Assembly: GCF_003952485.1 (NCBI RefSeq)
Contig: NZ_CP034447.1
Coordinates: 2,604,001-2,668,000 of the forward strand
Direction: 5' to 3'
From: Mesorhizobium sp. M1E.F.Ca.ET.045.02.1.1
GTDB taxonomy: Bacteria > Pseudomonadota > Alphaproteobacteria > Rhizobiales > Rhizobiaceae
DNA: 64,000 bases
Shown: positions 52,191 to 62,293 of the stretch, one piece after another
Layout: every line of letters starts with the position of its first letter
Position numbering within the stretch: the stretch's first letter is position 1
Translations under genes and position numbers: made by a program
The notes under the pieces: model-generated
Databases searched by the model: none
Told to the model about the DNA's origin: nothing
The model's input: only the letters and a program-made list of their open reading frames with translations

Positions 52191-52225
52191 CGCTATAACC
52201 CGTGCTCCGGAACAGTTTTTGAAAA

Positions 52226-52906
52226 ATGGCAGACGGAAATAGATTCTTCCCGGCCCCGCGCCTCATCCTCGCCGCCCTGGCGGCGGGCGTCTTGGCCGGC
52301 GCGGTCGCGGTATATGTCAGCGAGAGCAGTTCTGGCAACAACGCCCCGTCTCAGTCCGCGGCAGCCGACGGCAAGGACGATGTCGCCTGCAAGGCCAAGG
52401 CCGAGCGGGCCAGGCAGGTCGCGGCGAAGGCCGTGGGCCAGGTCGCCGCGCTGCAGCCGGCCGATCCGCCGCAATCGATGAAGAGCCTTGCCTTCAACGG
52501 TCCCGACGGCAAGCCGATGACGATCGCCGATCATGCCGGCAAGACGGTGCTGCTCAATCTCTGGGCGACCTGGTGCGCGCCCTGCCGTGCCGAAATGCCG
52601 GCGCTCGATGCGCTGCAGAAGGAGAAGGGCAGCAACACCTTCGAGGTTGTCGCGGTCAATGTCGATACCGGCGACGACGCCAAGCCGAAGAAATTCCTCA
52701 AGGAGATCGGCGTCGAGACGCTCGGCTACTACCGGGATGCGACCATGGGCCTGTTCAATGAGGCCAAGACACGCGGACTGGCGCTGGGCTTGCCGGTGAC
52801 GATGCTGATCGACGGCGAAGGCTGCCTGATCGCGCATATGAACGGCCCGGCCGAATGGTCGAGCGCCGACGCCAAGCGGCTGGTGGAAGCGGCGCTCGGG
52901 CCGTGA
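52226..52906 (+). CDS. tlpA: TlpA family thiol:disulfide reductase
   Basis: 226 aa: N-terminal membrane anchor ([21 protein letters not shown], about residues 13-33), then a periplasmic thioredoxin-like domain with active site WCAPC (residues 116-120) and the cis-proline in [10 protein letters not shown]. In rhizobia TlpA is needed for cytochrome aa3 maturation, where it keeps copper chaperones reduced. The region between anchor and domain (residues 35-85) is Ala/Lys-rich. Divergent from argH. Confidence 0.93.
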   Translation: MADGNRFFPAPRLILAALAAGVLAGAVAVYVSESSSGNNAPSQSAAADGKDDVACKAKAERARQVAAKAVGQVAALQPADPPQSMKSLAFNGPDGKPMTIADHAGKTVLLNLWATWCAPCRAEMPALDALQKEKGSNTFEVVAVNVDTGDDAKPKKFLKEIGVETLGYYRDATMGLFNEAKTRGLALGLPVTMLIDGEGCLIAHMNGPAEWSSADAKRLVEAALGP

Positions 52907-52939
52907 ACGCCAAAGCGCGGATGCGATTTAGCGCGATGC

Positions 52940-53980
52940 TCACCCCAAACGGACGGTGACGATCAGTGCCTCATGGTCGGAACTCGGGCTGCCGTCGGGC
53001 AGCACCGCCGGCAGGGTGGCCGGAGCGCTTGCCGCAAGGCCGCGCGTGAAGAACCAGTCGATGCGGCCGATCGGCGTCGGGTCTCCCGCCGCTCGCCGCT
53101 GGGTCGGCCGGTCGAGCGTGTTGGCGTCGCGCCAGCCATAGCCGCGCTCGGCAAACACCTGGAACAACGGTTCGTGGCGTTCGACCTTGATCAGCCGGTC
53201 GGGTTCGGCCGCGATCCTGGCGCGCCATGCGACCGGGTCGTCGTGACGCTCTTCATGGCTGGCGGTCAGCGTGTTGAAGTCGCCGCCGATCAGCACAGGC
53301 GCTTCCGCGTCGTATCTGTCGATGGCATCGAGGAGATGGCGTATCTGGTCGGCCCGGCCGGCGGGATCGGTGCGGTTTTCGAGATGCACGGAAACGATTG
53401 TCACCCGGCGCTCGCCGACCAGCACCTGGCCGCCGATCGCCATCCGCCCGCCGATGCGCGGCTGGCCGCGCTCCGGCCGGAACCAGCCGCCGGCGGCATC
53501 CAGCCGAATGAGGAACGGCCGCAGCAGCGGCACTGCGCTGGTCACGGCATTGCCGTGGAAGCCTTCGGTATTCTCGGCTTTGCCGGCTGCCGTCCGCTCC
53601 GTTTCATTGCCGGCGCCCAGCTCGACGAACTCGACGCCATAGGCGAAGGCATGGCCGAGCCGGTCGGCAAGCCGGCTCAGCGGATGACCGTTGCCGGTGC
53701 GTGCCATGCCCTTGTCGACCTCCGACAGCAGGACGACGTCCGGCGCCTGGCCGGCGATCATTACGGCAATCGCTTCGACATGGCGAAGCCGCTCGACGTT
53801 CCAGGCCATCACGGTCAGGCTCTCGCCGGCGCTGCCCCGGGATGTCCTGCCGCCGATCTCGATCTCGCCGAGCGCCGGAATGGCGGCCGCGTGGCGCAGG
53901 TGGGTGGCGCTGTCGCGCGGACCTTCCCGCATCGCCTGGCGTTCGGCGATCGGGACATGGGTCAATTGCGCGACAAGCAT
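52940..53980 (-). CDS. Endonuclease/exonuclease/phosphatase family protein
   Basis: 346 aa with the EEP catalytic motifs: MAWNVERLRHVEAIA (Asn), LLSEVDKGMARTG (Glu), VSVHLENRTDP (His), GGDFNTL (Asp, Asn) and SSDHEAL (Asp, His) near the C-terminus. No signal peptide is evident. Substrate (DNA, phosphoinositide or other phosphodiester) unknown. Convergent with tlpA (33-bp gap). The start could be slightly downstream, since the first ~50 residues are poorly conserved. Confidence 0.87.
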   Translation of the reverse strand: MLVAQLTHVPIAERQAMREGPRDSATHLRHAAAIPALGEIEIGGRTSRGSAGESLTVMAWNVERLRHVEAIAVMIAGQAPDVVLLSEVDKGMARTGNGHPLSRLADRLGHAFAYGVEFVELGAGNETERTAAGKAENTEGFHGNAVTSAVPLLRPFLIRLDAAGGWFRPERGQPRIGGRMAIGGQVLVGERRVTIVSVHLENRTDPAGRADQIRHLLDAIDRYDAEAPVLIGGDFNTLTASHEERHDDPVAWRARIAAEPDRLIKVERHEPLFQVFAERGYGWRDANTLDRPTQRRAAGDPTPIGRIDWFFTRGLAASAPATLPAVLPDGSPSSDHEALIVTVRLG

Positions 53981-54246
53981 GTCATTCGTCCAATTCAGCT
54001 GGCGTCCAAATTTAGCCGGTTAATCACGGGCGGCCTTTACGCCACTTTTTGGCGCTCTAGCTTCCTAGACCGCCGATATGACGTTTTCATGCCGGCACCA
54101 CCGCCGAAGGGGAGGAGAGACCGGCTGTCCACAGGGCCCAACCTACCAGTCCGGGGGCCACAACAGAACTGTCACATACCTTCTCTAAGAGAGCGGCAGG
54201 GACTTGCGCCAAACCTTGTCAAACTGCCACTCAAGAGGGAAAAACC

Positions 54247-55599
54247 ATGACGATCATCAAGCGGGGCCTCGCTGCCCTTGCCGCAGGCGCGCTCAGCGCC
54301 GCGTTCGCGGCGCCTGCCTTTGCAGAGCCGGTCAAATTCGACTTCTGGTTCGGCCTGTCGGGCGATCTCGCCCGCGTCGTCGACACGCTGTGCAAGAACT
54401 TCAACGCCTCGCAGTCCGACTATGAAGTGGTCTGCACCAGCCAGGGCAACTACGACGCCACGCTGCAGAACACCATCGCCGCCTTCCGCGCCGGCAAGCA
54501 GCCCACTGTCGTCCAGGTCTATGACGTCGGCACCGCCACCATGATGCTGTCGGGCGCCTACAAGCCGGCCGACAAGCTGATGGAAGAGAACGGCTACAAG
54601 ATCGACTACAGCGACTATTTCCCCGGCATCGCCCGCTACTACGCGACCTCGAAGGGCGAGATGCTGTCCTTCCCGTTCAACTCGTCGACGGCGCTGATGT
54701 ACTGGAACAAGGACGCCTTCGCCAAGATCGGCAAGACCGAGGCGCCGAAGACCTGGGAAGATGTCGGCGCCGACCTCAAGGCACTGAAGGACGCCGGCTA
54801 CGATTGCCCGATGGCGATCAACATCTCCGGCAACGAAAGCTGGCAGTTGATGGAGCAGTTCTCGGCCATCCACAACCAGCCGATCGCCAGCAAGAACAAC
54901 GGCTATGACGGCCTCGACGCCCGCCTGGAAATGAACAAGACCAAGTTCGTCCAGTACGTCACCGACTTGAAGAAGTGGTACGACGACGGCCTGATCAAGA
55001 TCAAGTCGAAGGACCTCGGCCAGGATATGGTGCAGGCCTTCGCCACCGGCACCTGCCAGGTCATCATGACCTCGGTCGGCGACCACGGCACGGTCGGCAA
55101 GACCCAGAAGGAAGGCATGAACTGGGATGTCGCCGAGCTGCCGGTCTATGCCGGCACCGAGCGCAAGAACTCGCTGGTCGGCGGCGCTTCGCTGTGGGTG
55201 CTCTCCGGCAAGTCGGACGCCGAATACAAGGGCGCGGCCGCCTTCCTCAACTTCATCCACGACCCCAAGACCGCTTTGTTCTGGTCGACCAACACCGGCT
55301 ATATCCCGGTGACCAAGTCGGGCTTCGAATACATGAAGGCAAGCGGCTTCTACGACAAGGCGCCTTACAAGGGCCGTGAAGTGGCAATCGCCAGCCTGAC
55401 CGCCTCGGAGCCGACCGAAATCACCCGCGGTATCCGCCTCGGCAACTTCACCCAGATCCGCGCCGAGTTCGGCACGCAGATGCAGGCGATCTTCGCCAAC
55501 AAGGAAAGCGTGCAGGACGGCATCGACGCGCTGGTCAAGAACGGCGACGCCATCCTCGACCGCTTCCAGCAGACCTATCCCAACAAGACGCTGCCCTGA
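54247..55599 (+). CDS. ugpB: sn-Glycerol-3-phosphate ABC transporter, binding protein
   Basis: 450 aa. Signal peptide MTIIKRGLAALAAGALSAAF...AFA (cleaved near residue 26), then a periplasmic binding protein of the UgpB type: SGDLARVVDTLCKNFNASQ, AFRAGKQPTVVQVYDVGTATMM, SFPFNSSTALMYWNKDAF and GGASLWVLSG are characteristic. AGAGGGA serves as ribosome site. First gene of ugpBAEC followed by a phosphodiesterase. A half-clear Pho-box-like CTGTCAC lies at 54169. A hairpin after the stop may limit expression of the downstream permease genes. Confidence 0.95.
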   Translation: MTIIKRGLAALAAGALSAAFAAPAFAEPVKFDFWFGLSGDLARVVDTLCKNFNASQSDYEVVCTSQGNYDATLQNTIAAFRAGKQPTVVQVYDVGTATMMLSGAYKPADKLMEENGYKIDYSDYFPGIARYYATSKGEMLSFPFNSSTALMYWNKDAFAKIGKTEAPKTWEDVGADLKALKDAGYDCPMAINISGNESWQLMEQFSAIHNQPIASKNNGYDGLDARLEMNKTKFVQYVTDLKKWYDDGLIKIKSKDLGQDMVQAFATGTCQVIMTSVGDHGTVGKTQKEGMNWDVAELPVYAGTERKNSLVGGASLWVLSGKSDAEYKGAAAFLNFIHDPKTALFWSTNTGYIPVTKSGFEYMKASGFYDKAPYKGREVAIASLTASEPTEITRGIRLGNFTQIRAEFGTQMQAIFANKESVQDGIDALVKNGDAILDRFQQTYPNKTLP

Positions 55600-55615
55600 T
55601 TTCCTACGCAGCCAT

Positions 55616-55652
55616 GGCCGTCCGCCGAGAATCGACGGGCGGCCGTTTCACA
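55616..55652 (+). terminator. Hairpin after ugpB
   Basis: GGCCGTCCG pairs with CGGGCGGCC (one G-U) around an 11-nt loop, followed by GTTTC. It lies between ugpB and ugpA and probably gives partial termination or protects the ugpB message. Confidence 0.6.
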
Positions 55653-55704
55653 TCTAGTTTGTTCGCGGAAGGCGGGCTGGCGGTTTAACGGCGTCGGCGG
55701 ATCG

Positions 55705-56589
55705 ATGGAAAAACGCGTCACTTTCGGCAGATGGACGATCGGCATCCTGTTCGCGGTGCCGCAGCTCCTGCTGATCTTCACCTTCTTCTATTGGCCGGCC
55801 GGCCAGGCGGTCTACTGGTCGCTGACGCTGCAGCAGCCCTGGGGCGGCGGCAACATCTGGGTCGGGCTCGACAATTTCCGCTCGATCCTCGCCAACGCCG
55901 ACTACTGGAACTCGATCACCGCCAGCCTTGTCTTCGCCGGCATCAGCACCGGTCTTGCGATGGTCATCGCGCTGGTGCTCGCCACGCTGACCGACCGCCA
56001 GCTTGCCGGCTCACGTCTTTACCGTGTCGTGCTGATCTGGCCCTACGGCATCGCAGCACCGGCGCTGGCGCTGGCGTTCCGCTTCATCCTGGCGCCGGAA
56101 GCCGGCTTCATGGCCGCCGTCAACAAGTTCTGGCCGGGCTTTTGGGATCCCGGCCTCAACGGCGCCGACGCCATGGCCTCCGTCATCATCGCCTTCTCGT
56201 GGAAATATGTCGGCTACAACTTCATCTTCTTCCTCGCCGCGCTGCAGGCGATCCCGCGCTCGCTGATCGAGGCGGCGGCGATGGACGGCTCGGGCGTCGT
56301 CCGCCGCTTCTGGGACATCCAGTTCCCGCTGATCACGCCGACGATCTTCTTCCTCCTGGTCATCAACATCACCGAAAGCTTTCAGGATTCCTTCGGCATC
56401 GTCGACATCATGACCGCCGGCGGCCCGGCGAACGCCACCAACCTGATGGTCTACAAGATCTATTCCGACGGCTTCAGAGGCCTCGACTACTCAGGCGCGG
56501 CCGCGCAGAGCATCATCCTGATGCTGCTCATCATCGTGCTGACCATCGTCCAGTTCCGCTTCATCGAGCGGCGCGTGCATTATCGCTGA
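55705..56589 (+). CDS. ugpA: Glycerol-3-phosphate ABC transporter permease
   Basis: 294 aa, six membrane helices, MalF-like. The EAA loop reads EAAAMDGSGVVRRFWDIQFPLITP (about residues 190-213) and contacts the ATPase. Located 105 bp after ugpB beyond a hairpin, and followed by ugpE 7 bp downstream. It forms the inner-membrane channel with UgpE for glycerol-3-phosphate and glycerophosphodiesters. Confidence 0.94.
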   Translation: MEKRVTFGRWTIGILFAVPQLLLIFTFFYWPAGQAVYWSLTLQQPWGGGNIWVGLDNFRSILANADYWNSITASLVFAGISTGLAMVIALVLATLTDRQLAGSRLYRVVLIWPYGIAAPALALAFRFILAPEAGFMAAVNKFWPGFWDPGLNGADAMASVIIAFSWKYVGYNFIFFLAALQAIPRSLIEAAAMDGSGVVRRFWDIQFPLITPTIFFLLVINITESFQDSFGIVDIMTAGGPANATNLMVYKIYSDGFRGLDYSGAAAQSIILMLLIIVLTIVQFRFIERRVHYR

Positions 56590-56596
56590 GGCGGCC

Positions 56597-57511
56597 ATGG
56601 TCGAGCGTACCCCTATCCTCAACTTCTTCACGCATCTGATTTTGTTCGTCGGCTTCGTTTTCTGCGTGGCGCCGTTCGTCATCGTGGCGATCGCCGCCTC
56701 GCACAATCTGAAGGACGTCAACGACGTGCCGATGTCGCTGCTGCCGGGCAGCGACTTCTGGGTCAACATCAAGACGGCCTGGACGACGGCCGGCCTCGGC
56801 CCGAAGCTCTTCAACAGCTTCATCATGGCGGCGGGCGTCGCCGCCGGCAAAGTGATCATCTCGGCGCTGACCGCCTTCTCGATCGTCTATTTCCGCTATC
56901 CCGGGCGGACGCTGATCTTCTGGCTGATCTTCGTCACGCTGATGCTGCCGCTCGAGGTGCGCATCGTGCCGACCTACGCGGTGGTCGCCAACGTGCTGTC
57001 GCCCTATCAGGCGATCATGGACGTCACCGGGCTCTCCTGGCTGATCGAGAAGGTGTCCGGCGTTCAGGTCTCGCTCAGCCTCGGATTGCTCAATTCCTAC
57101 ACGGGCCTGATCATGCCGTTGATCGCCACCGCTACCGGCACCTTCCTCTACCGCCAGTTCTTCCTGACGGTGCCCGACGAACTGACGGAGGCCGCGCGCA
57201 TGGACGGCGCCGGCGCGCTGCGCTTCTTCATCGATATCCTCTTGCCGCTGTCGCGCAACAACATGGCGGCGCTCGGCACCATCATGTTCCTGTGGGCCTG
57301 GAACCAGTATCTGTGGCCGCTACTCATCACCACGGATCAGTCGCACGCGACGGCGGTGACGGAACTCAAGCAGCTCATCCCCAATGTCGGCGGTGCGCCG
57401 GAATGGCATATCGCCATGGCCGGCACGCTGATCGTCATGCTGCCGCCGCTGATCGTCGTGGTGCTGATGCAGCGTTGGTTCGTGCGCGGCCTGATCGCCA
57501 CGGAAAAATAA
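56597..57511 (+). CDS. ugpE: Glycerol-3-phosphate ABC transporter permease
   Basis: 304 aa, six membrane helices, MalG-like, with EAA loop [24 protein letters not shown]. The N-terminal [29 protein letters not shown] is typical of UgpE. Partner of UgpA. ugpC follows 11 bp downstream with an AGGAG ribosome site, so the genes are co-transcribed. Confidence 0.94.
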   Translation: MVERTPILNFFTHLILFVGFVFCVAPFVIVAIAASHNLKDVNDVPMSLLPGSDFWVNIKTAWTTAGLGPKLFNSFIMAAGVAAGKVIISALTAFSIVYFRYPGRTLIFWLIFVTLMLPLEVRIVPTYAVVANVLSPYQAIMDVTGLSWLIEKVSGVQVSLSLGLLNSYTGLIMPLIATATGTFLYRQFFLTVPDELTEAARMDGAGALRFFIDILLPLSRNNMAALGTIMFLWAWNQYLWPLLITTDQSHATAVTELKQLIPNVGGAPEWHIAMAGTLIVMLPPLIVVVLMQRWFVRGLIATEK

Positions 57512-57522
57512 GGAGACGGACA

Positions 57523-58623
57523 ATGGCCTCCATCACCATCCGCGATGTCCGGAAAAGCTACGCCAAGATGCAGGTCGTGCACGGCGTCGATCTCGACATC
57601 AAATCCGGCGAATTCGTCGTCATCCTCGGGCCGTCGGGCTGCGGCAAGTCCACGCTGCTGCGCATGATCGCGGGGCTGGAGGAGATTTCCGACGGCACGA
57701 TCGCCATCGACGGCACGGTCGTCAACAAGCTCGAGCCGCGCGAGCGCGGCTGCGCCATGGTGTTCCAGAACTACGCGCTCTATCCGCATATGAGCGTGGC
57801 CCAGAATATCGGCTATTCGCTGAAGGTGGCCGGTGTTCCGGCGGCGGAACGAACCCGGCGCATCCAGGCCGTCGCCCGCATCCTGGAGCTCGAGCATCTG
57901 CTCGACCGCAAGCCGACGGCGCTTTCCGGCGGCCAGCGCCAGCGCGTCGCCATGGGCCGCGCCATGATCCGCGAGCCGAAGGTCTTCCTCTTCGACGAAC
58001 CGCTCTCCAACCTCGACGCCAAGCTGCGCGTGCAGATGCGTTCGGAAATCCGCAAGCTGCATCGGCGCCTCAACGCCACGTCCGTTTTCGTCACCCATGA
58101 CCAGGTCGAGGCGATGACGCTTGCCGACCGGCTGGTGGTGATGAATGGCGGCCGCGTCGAGCAGGTCGGCACGCCGGCGCAAGTCTACAGCCGGCCGGCG
58201 AGCCGCTTCGTGGCGACCTTCGTCGGCGCGCCGGCCATGAACATGCTCGAAGGGACGGTCACGCTCGACGGGCTGTCGCTGCTTGGCGGCAGCCGCAAGC
58301 TAAACGTTTCCCGCGCCGGCCTTCCCGTCGGCTCGAAGATCGCGGTCGGCATCCGGCCCGAGGCCGTGCGCATGGTGGCGCCTGGAACGCCGAGCGCGCT
58401 CGGCGCAACGGTCGACCTCGTCGAGGAACTGGGTGCCGGCCGGGTCGTCTATGTCGATCTCGACGGCGCGCCATTCTCCGTGGTGACCTCCGAGACCGTC
58501 CATCCCGAGCCGGGCAGCGCGATCGGCCTCCAGTTCGCGGAGAGCGACCTGCACTTCTTCTCGTCGGAGAACGGTGGCAGGCTCGACGTCTTCAAGGCTT
58601 CGGTGCCGGAGCCTGCGCTGTAA
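57523..58623 (+). CDS. ugpC: Glycerol-3-phosphate ABC transporter ATPase
   Basis: 366 aa from ATG 57523 ([21 protein letters not shown]). Walker [10 protein letters not shown], signature [14 protein letters not shown], Walker [13 protein letters not shown], and a C-terminal regulatory TOBE domain with VGIRPEAVR, as in the MalK/UgpC family. It energises UgpAE. A longer upstream frame would overlap ugpE and is rejected. The phosphodiesterase gene follows after 22 bp. Confidence 0.95.
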   Translation: MASITIRDVRKSYAKMQVVHGVDLDIKSGEFVVILGPSGCGKSTLLRMIAGLEEISDGTIAIDGTVVNKLEPRERGCAMVFQNYALYPHMSVAQNIGYSLKVAGVPAAERTRRIQAVARILELEHLLDRKPTALSGGQRQRVAMGRAMIREPKVFLFDEPLSNLDAKLRVQMRSEIRKLHRRLNATSVFVTHDQVEAMTLADRLVVMNGGRVEQVGTPAQVYSRPASRFVATFVGAPAMNMLEGTVTLDGLSLLGGSRKLNVSRAGLPVGSKIAVGIRPEAVRMVAPGTPSALGATVDLVEELGAGRVVYVDLDGAPFSVVTSETVHPEPGSAIGLQFAESDLHFFSSENGGRLDVFKASVPEPAL

Positions 58624-58645
58624 GGGTCGATAGAGGGTTCACGGA

Positions 58646-59443
58646 ATGAAGATCATCCAGATCACCGACGTCCATCTCGGCCGTCGGGGCGAGGTCCGCT
58701 TTGGTGCGGACCTGCATGAGCGGCTCGACCGCTGCATCGATCATATCAATGCACGCAACGGCGATGCAGCGCTTTGCGTGTTCACCGGCGACCTGACCGA
58801 GTCGGGCGAGGCCGGGAGCTATGCCGATCTGAAATCGGCGCTCGGCCGGCTCTCCGTGCCCTACCGGCTGCTGCCGGGGAACCACGACCGGCGGGCGAAC
58901 CTCATCGCCGCCTTTCCGGAAAGTCCGGTCGACGACAACGGCTTCGTGCAATCGGTCTTCGATACGCCGGAGGGGCGGCTGGTCTTCCTCGACAGCCTGG
59001 CCGAAGGCCGCGTCACCGGAGAACTGTGCGACAACCGCCTGGGTTGGCTCGACGCACGGCTTGCCGAGGCAGCAGGCAAGCCGGCCTATCTCTTCCTGCA
59101 CCATCCGCCAGTGGAACTTGGCCTGACAATCCTCGACCCGCTCGGCCTCGAACAGCCGCAGCGCCTGCTCGATGTGCTCACGCGCCACGGCAATGTCCGC
59201 TACATCTTCTTCGGCCACGTCCATCGCGACATCGCCGGCACTGTCGCCGGCATTCCGTTCTCGGCGCAGCGCGGCCTGAATGCCCGCTTCATGCTCGATC
59301 TTGTCGGCGACGAGGTGGTCGAGCAGGCGCCGCCCGCCTATTCGATCATCCTGATCGATGGGCAGCGCGTCGTCGTGCACAGCCATGATTTCCTGGAGAG
59401 CTGGCCCCTCTGGTCGCCGCAGACAGGCGAACAGGTGCGGTAG
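58646..59443 (+). CDS. GpdQ-like glycerophosphodiesterase
   Basis: 265 aa calcineurin-type metallophosphoesterase with all metal ligands: DVHLG (residues 8-12), GDLTE, GNHDRR, LHHPP and GHVHRD. It most resembles GpdQ, which hydrolyses glycerophosphodiesters to glycerol-3-phosphate and an alcohol. Placement directly behind ugpC makes chemical sense: imported glycerophosphodiesters would be cleaved in the cytoplasm. No signal peptide, consistent with a cytoplasmic site. Convergent with fbpC (23-bp gap). Confidence 0.9.
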   Translation: MKIIQITDVHLGRRGEVRFGADLHERLDRCIDHINARNGDAALCVFTGDLTESGEAGSYADLKSALGRLSVPYRLLPGNHDRRANLIAAFPESPVDDNGFVQSVFDTPEGRLVFLDSLAEGRVTGELCDNRLGWLDARLAEAAGKPAYLFLHHPPVELGLTILDPLGLEQPQRLLDVLTRHGNVRYIFFGHVHRDIAGTVAGIPFSAQRGLNARFMLDLVGDEVVEQAPPAYSIILIDGQRVVVHSHDFLESWPLWSPQTGEQVR

Positions 59444-59466
59444 AGCAACCGCGACCAGCCTGCGAT

Positions 59467-60549
59467 TCAGGCGAACACGTGCGCCTTGCCGGTGACGGTG
59501 AGGCGCACGATCTCGCCGACCGTCGGCGCGTCCATGCCGGTCTTGCGCAGGATGAGCGGCGTGTTGCCGATCGCGGCCGCATCGGGCGGGTCGGGGCTGT
59601 TGAGCAGCCGCACCGCGATGGTGCAGACCGAGCCGGCGAATTCGGAGTCCGTCACTTCGCCGAACAGCATGTCCGGCGTCCCCGACATGCCCTCGCGCGT
59701 GGTTCGCTTGAGCAGCACCTGCTCGGGCCTGAGCATGATGCGGGCGACGTCGCGCCGCTCGGCAATGTCGACGGCGATACGGCCGAGCGGCGAGATGGCG
59801 AAGCCGTCGGCGATCTTGGCCGGGACAATGATGGCATCGCCGAGGAACTCGGCGACCATCCGGTCCTTGGGCTGGAAATAGAGCTCGCGCGGCGTGCCGA
59901 CCTGCGAGAACAGGCCGTCGCGCATGACGGCGACCTGGCTGGCGAAGGACAGCGCCTCGGCCTGGTCATGGGTGACCAGGATGGTGGTGATGCCCGCCTC
60001 CTCCAGAAGCTCGGCGACAGCCTTGCGCATGGAGGCGCGCAAGCCTGTGTCCAGCGCCGAGAAGGGCTCGTCGAGCAGCATCAGCCTCGGCTTCATCGCC
60101 ATCGCGCGGGCAAGCGCCACGCGCTGCTGCTGGCCGCCGGAAAGCTCGTGCGGCCGGCGTTTCAAGACAGCCTTGTCCAGCCCGACGATATAGGCGAGCT
60201 CGACGATGCGCTCCATGCGCTTGTCCTCGCCGCGCGCCATGCCGAAACCGATATTGTCGGCGATGGTGAGATGCGGGAACAGCGCGCCGTCCTGCGCCAC
60301 CACGCCGATGCCGCGGCGATATGCCGGCACGGCGGCGCCGCCATTGGCGAGCACCTTGCCGTCGAGCGCGATGCGGCCGCGATCCGGCGCCTCGAAACCG
60401 GCGATCAGCCTGAGCAAGGTCGTCTTGCCGCAACCGGACGGGCCGACAATCGCGGTGCGGCTGCCGCTTTCGACGGTGAGGTCGACGCCGGCCAGCGCCG
60501 CCACCTTGCCATAGTATTTCGCCACATCGTTGAGTTCGAGGAAGCTCAT
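59467..60549 (-). CDS. fbpC: Iron(III) ABC transporter ATPase
   Basis: 360 aa with Walker [11 protein letters not shown]-loop VAQDGALF, signature [15 protein letters not shown], Walker [13 protein letters not shown] and a C-terminal TOBE-like domain ([10 protein letters not shown]). The FbpC type of the ferric/sulfate/polyamine group. It overlaps fbpB by 4 bp and ends the operon fbpA-fbpB-fbpC. The C-terminal part differs somewhat from typical FbpC, so thiamine- or phosphonate-type relatives remain possible, but the neighbours point to iron. Confidence 0.9.
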   Translation of the reverse strand: MSFLELNDVAKYYGKVAALAGVDLTVESGSRTAIVGPSGCGKTTLLRLIAGFEAPDRGRIALDGKVLANGGAAVPAYRRGIGVVAQDGALFPHLTIADNIGFGMARGEDKRMERIVELAYIVGLDKAVLKRRPHELSGGQQQRVALARAMAMKPRLMLLDEPFSALDTGLRASMRKAVAELLEEAGITTILVTHDQAEALSFASQVAVMRDGLFSQVGTPRELYFQPKDRMVAEFLGDAIIVPAKIADGFAISPLGRIAVDIAERRDVARIMLRPEQVLLKRTTREGMSGTPDMLFGEVTDSEFAGSVCTIAVRLLNSPDPPDAAAIGNTPLILRKTGMDAPTVGEIVRLTVTGKAHVFA

Positions 60550-62120
60550 CGCCCAGCCATCCGCTTCGACTGGACATAGAGCATCAAGGTCATCGGCAGC
60601 GACATCGCGACCATGATCAGGGCGTAGGGTGCTGCGGAGGCGTAGTCGATCTCGCCGCTGTAGGACCAGAACGCCATCGCCAGCGTGCGGGTGCCGTTCG
60701 GCGCCAGCATCTGGGTGGCGGTCAGTTCATTGGTGATGCCGAGCGCCACCATCGCCATGCCCGCCGCGGCACCTGGCGCCGACAAGCGGATCGTCGTCGC
60801 CCACAGCGCCTTGAGCGGCGACCGGCCGAGGCTCGAGGCGGCGCGCTCGAGCTCCACCGGCGCCTGCGCGATCGAGGCGCGCAGGCTGACCAGCGCGCGC
60901 GGCAGGAACATCAGCGCATAGCCGAAGAGAATGGTGAACAGCGTCTGATAGAGCGGCAAGGCGATGCGCACGGTGATGGTTACCAGCGCCAGCGCGATGA
61001 CGACGCCGGGCAGCGATCCGACGATGTAATTGCAGCTCTCGAGCAGCCGCTGCAAGGGGCCCGGCGCGCGGATCGATATCCAGGCCATCGGCATCGCGGC
61101 GATGGTGGCAAGCAGCGCGCCGGCGATGGCGAGGAACAGAGTCTGGCCGAGCGCCAGGCCGATCTCGTCCCAGCGCCAGACATCGACGCCGCCGGCGAGC
61201 AGCCAGCGGCCGACCGTGACGAATGGAACGCCGAGCGTGAGCAGCGCGGTGGCGGCGGGCAAAAACAGGCAAGGCAGCTTGGCGCGGCCGAGCCGGGCGC
61301 GCTGCTGCTGGCGCGCGGCGCCGGAGCCGACGCGCGCATAGCGCTCCTCGCCGCGCACGATCACTTCCACGCCAAGCATCACGAAGCAGCAGGCAACCAG
61401 CACGGCGGCGAGCATGTTGGCCGCCGGGCCGTTGAAGGTCGACTGGAACTGATCGACGATCGCGGTCGTGAAGGTGTCGAAGCGGATGAAGACATAGAGG
61501 CCGTATTCGGCAAGCAGATGCAGGCCGACCAGCAGCGAGCCGCCGCAAATGGCCAGCCTCAATTGCGGCACCACGACGCGGGCGAAAACGCGCCACGGGC
61601 CGAGGCCAAGGGCGGCGGCCGCATCCTCCAGCGCCGGGTCGAGCCGGCGCAGCGCCGCCGCGATCGGCAGGTAGAGGAACGGGAAATAGGCGATGACCGA
61701 GATGAGGACGCCGGCCCAGAGCCCATGCAGGCCGGGCACCAGGCTGATCCACGCATAGCTGTGGACGAAGGCCGGGATGGCGAGCGGCGCTACCGACAGC
61801 CAGGACCACAGGCGGTTGCCGGGCAAGTCGCTGCGCTCGGTCAGCCAGGCGAGCGCCACCGACAGCGCGATGGCGATCGGCACCGCCACGAGGACGAGCA
61901 GGATGGTGTTGACCAGAAGCTCGCCGACGCGCTGACGGAAGATCAGCGCCGCCACGGTCTCCCAGCCCGTCTGGATTGCCGTCCAGACGATGAAGGCAAG
62001 CGGCAGCAGCGCGATCAGCGAGATCAGGGCGGCCGCAAGCGTGATCCAAGACGCGGATCTTCGGCTCTGCGTTCCGGCAGCCGGCAAGCCTGACGGCGTA
62101 AGGTCGATCGCGGATGCCAT
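60546..62120 (-). CDS. fbpB: Iron(III) ABC transporter permease, fused two-domain
   Basis: 524 aa with about twelve helices in two homologous halves, each with an EAA-like loop: [24 protein letters not shown] and [25 protein letters not shown]. This duplicated layout is typical of FbpB/SfuB permeases. Starts at ATG 62120 and overlaps fbpC by 4 bp. It is separated from fbpA by 173 bp containing a terminator-like hairpin, so its expression is probably lower than that of fbpA. Confidence 0.92.
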   Translation of the reverse strand: MASAIDLTPSGLPAAGTQSRRSASWITLAAALISLIALLPLAFIVWTAIQTGWETVAALIFRQRVGELLVNTILLVLVAVPIAIALSVALAWLTERSDLPGNRLWSWLSVAPLAIPAFVHSYAWISLVPGLHGLWAGVLISVIAYFPFLYLPIAAALRRLDPALEDAAAALGLGPWRVFARVVVPQLRLAICGGSLLVGLHLLAEYGLYVFIRFDTFTTAIVDQFQSTFNGPAANMLAAVLVACCFVMLGVEVIVRGEERYARVGSGAARQQQRARLGRAKLPCLFLPAATALLTLGVPFVTVGRWLLAGGVDVWRWDEIGLALGQTLFLAIAGALLATIAAMPMAWISIRAPGPLQRLLESCNYIVGSLPGVVIALALVTITVRIALPLYQTLFTILFGYALMFLPRALVSLRASIAQAPVELERAASSLGRSPLKALWATTIRLSAPGAAAGMAMVALGITNELTATQMLAPNGTRTLAMAFWSYSGEIDYASAAPYALIMVAMSLPMTLMLYVQSKRMAGR

Positions 62121-62221
62121 CAGAGGATATGCATCGCCATGCGAGATGGATGAAGGCGATCCGATGAGCCGCTGATGCGGCAGGAAAGGCAGCTGATCGT
62201 CATCGACGAGGCCATCTCCAA

Positions 62222-62261
62222 AACAAAAACGCTCCCGCGGAAAGCGAATTCCCGCAGGAGC
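62222..62261 (-). terminator. Terminator-like hairpin between fbpA and fbpB
   Basis: Minus strand GCTCCTGCGGGAA pairs with TTTCCGCGGGAGC (two G-U pairs) around a short loop and is followed by GTTTTTGTTTT. A strong intrinsic terminator, placed within the operon, presumably leaky. Confidence 0.85.
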
Positions 62262-62293
62262 ACGGTCGGTTGTCCTTTTAGGACGAACGCGAA

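Noticed and set aside
50631..52481. 616-codon plus-strand frame
   Set aside because: Antisense to argH and runs into tlpA; no motif recognisable.
54169..54186. Pho box upstream of ugpB
   Set aside because: CTGTCAC is a good half-site, but the second half (CTTCTCT) is poor, so PhoB control is plausible from gene function but not supported by this site.
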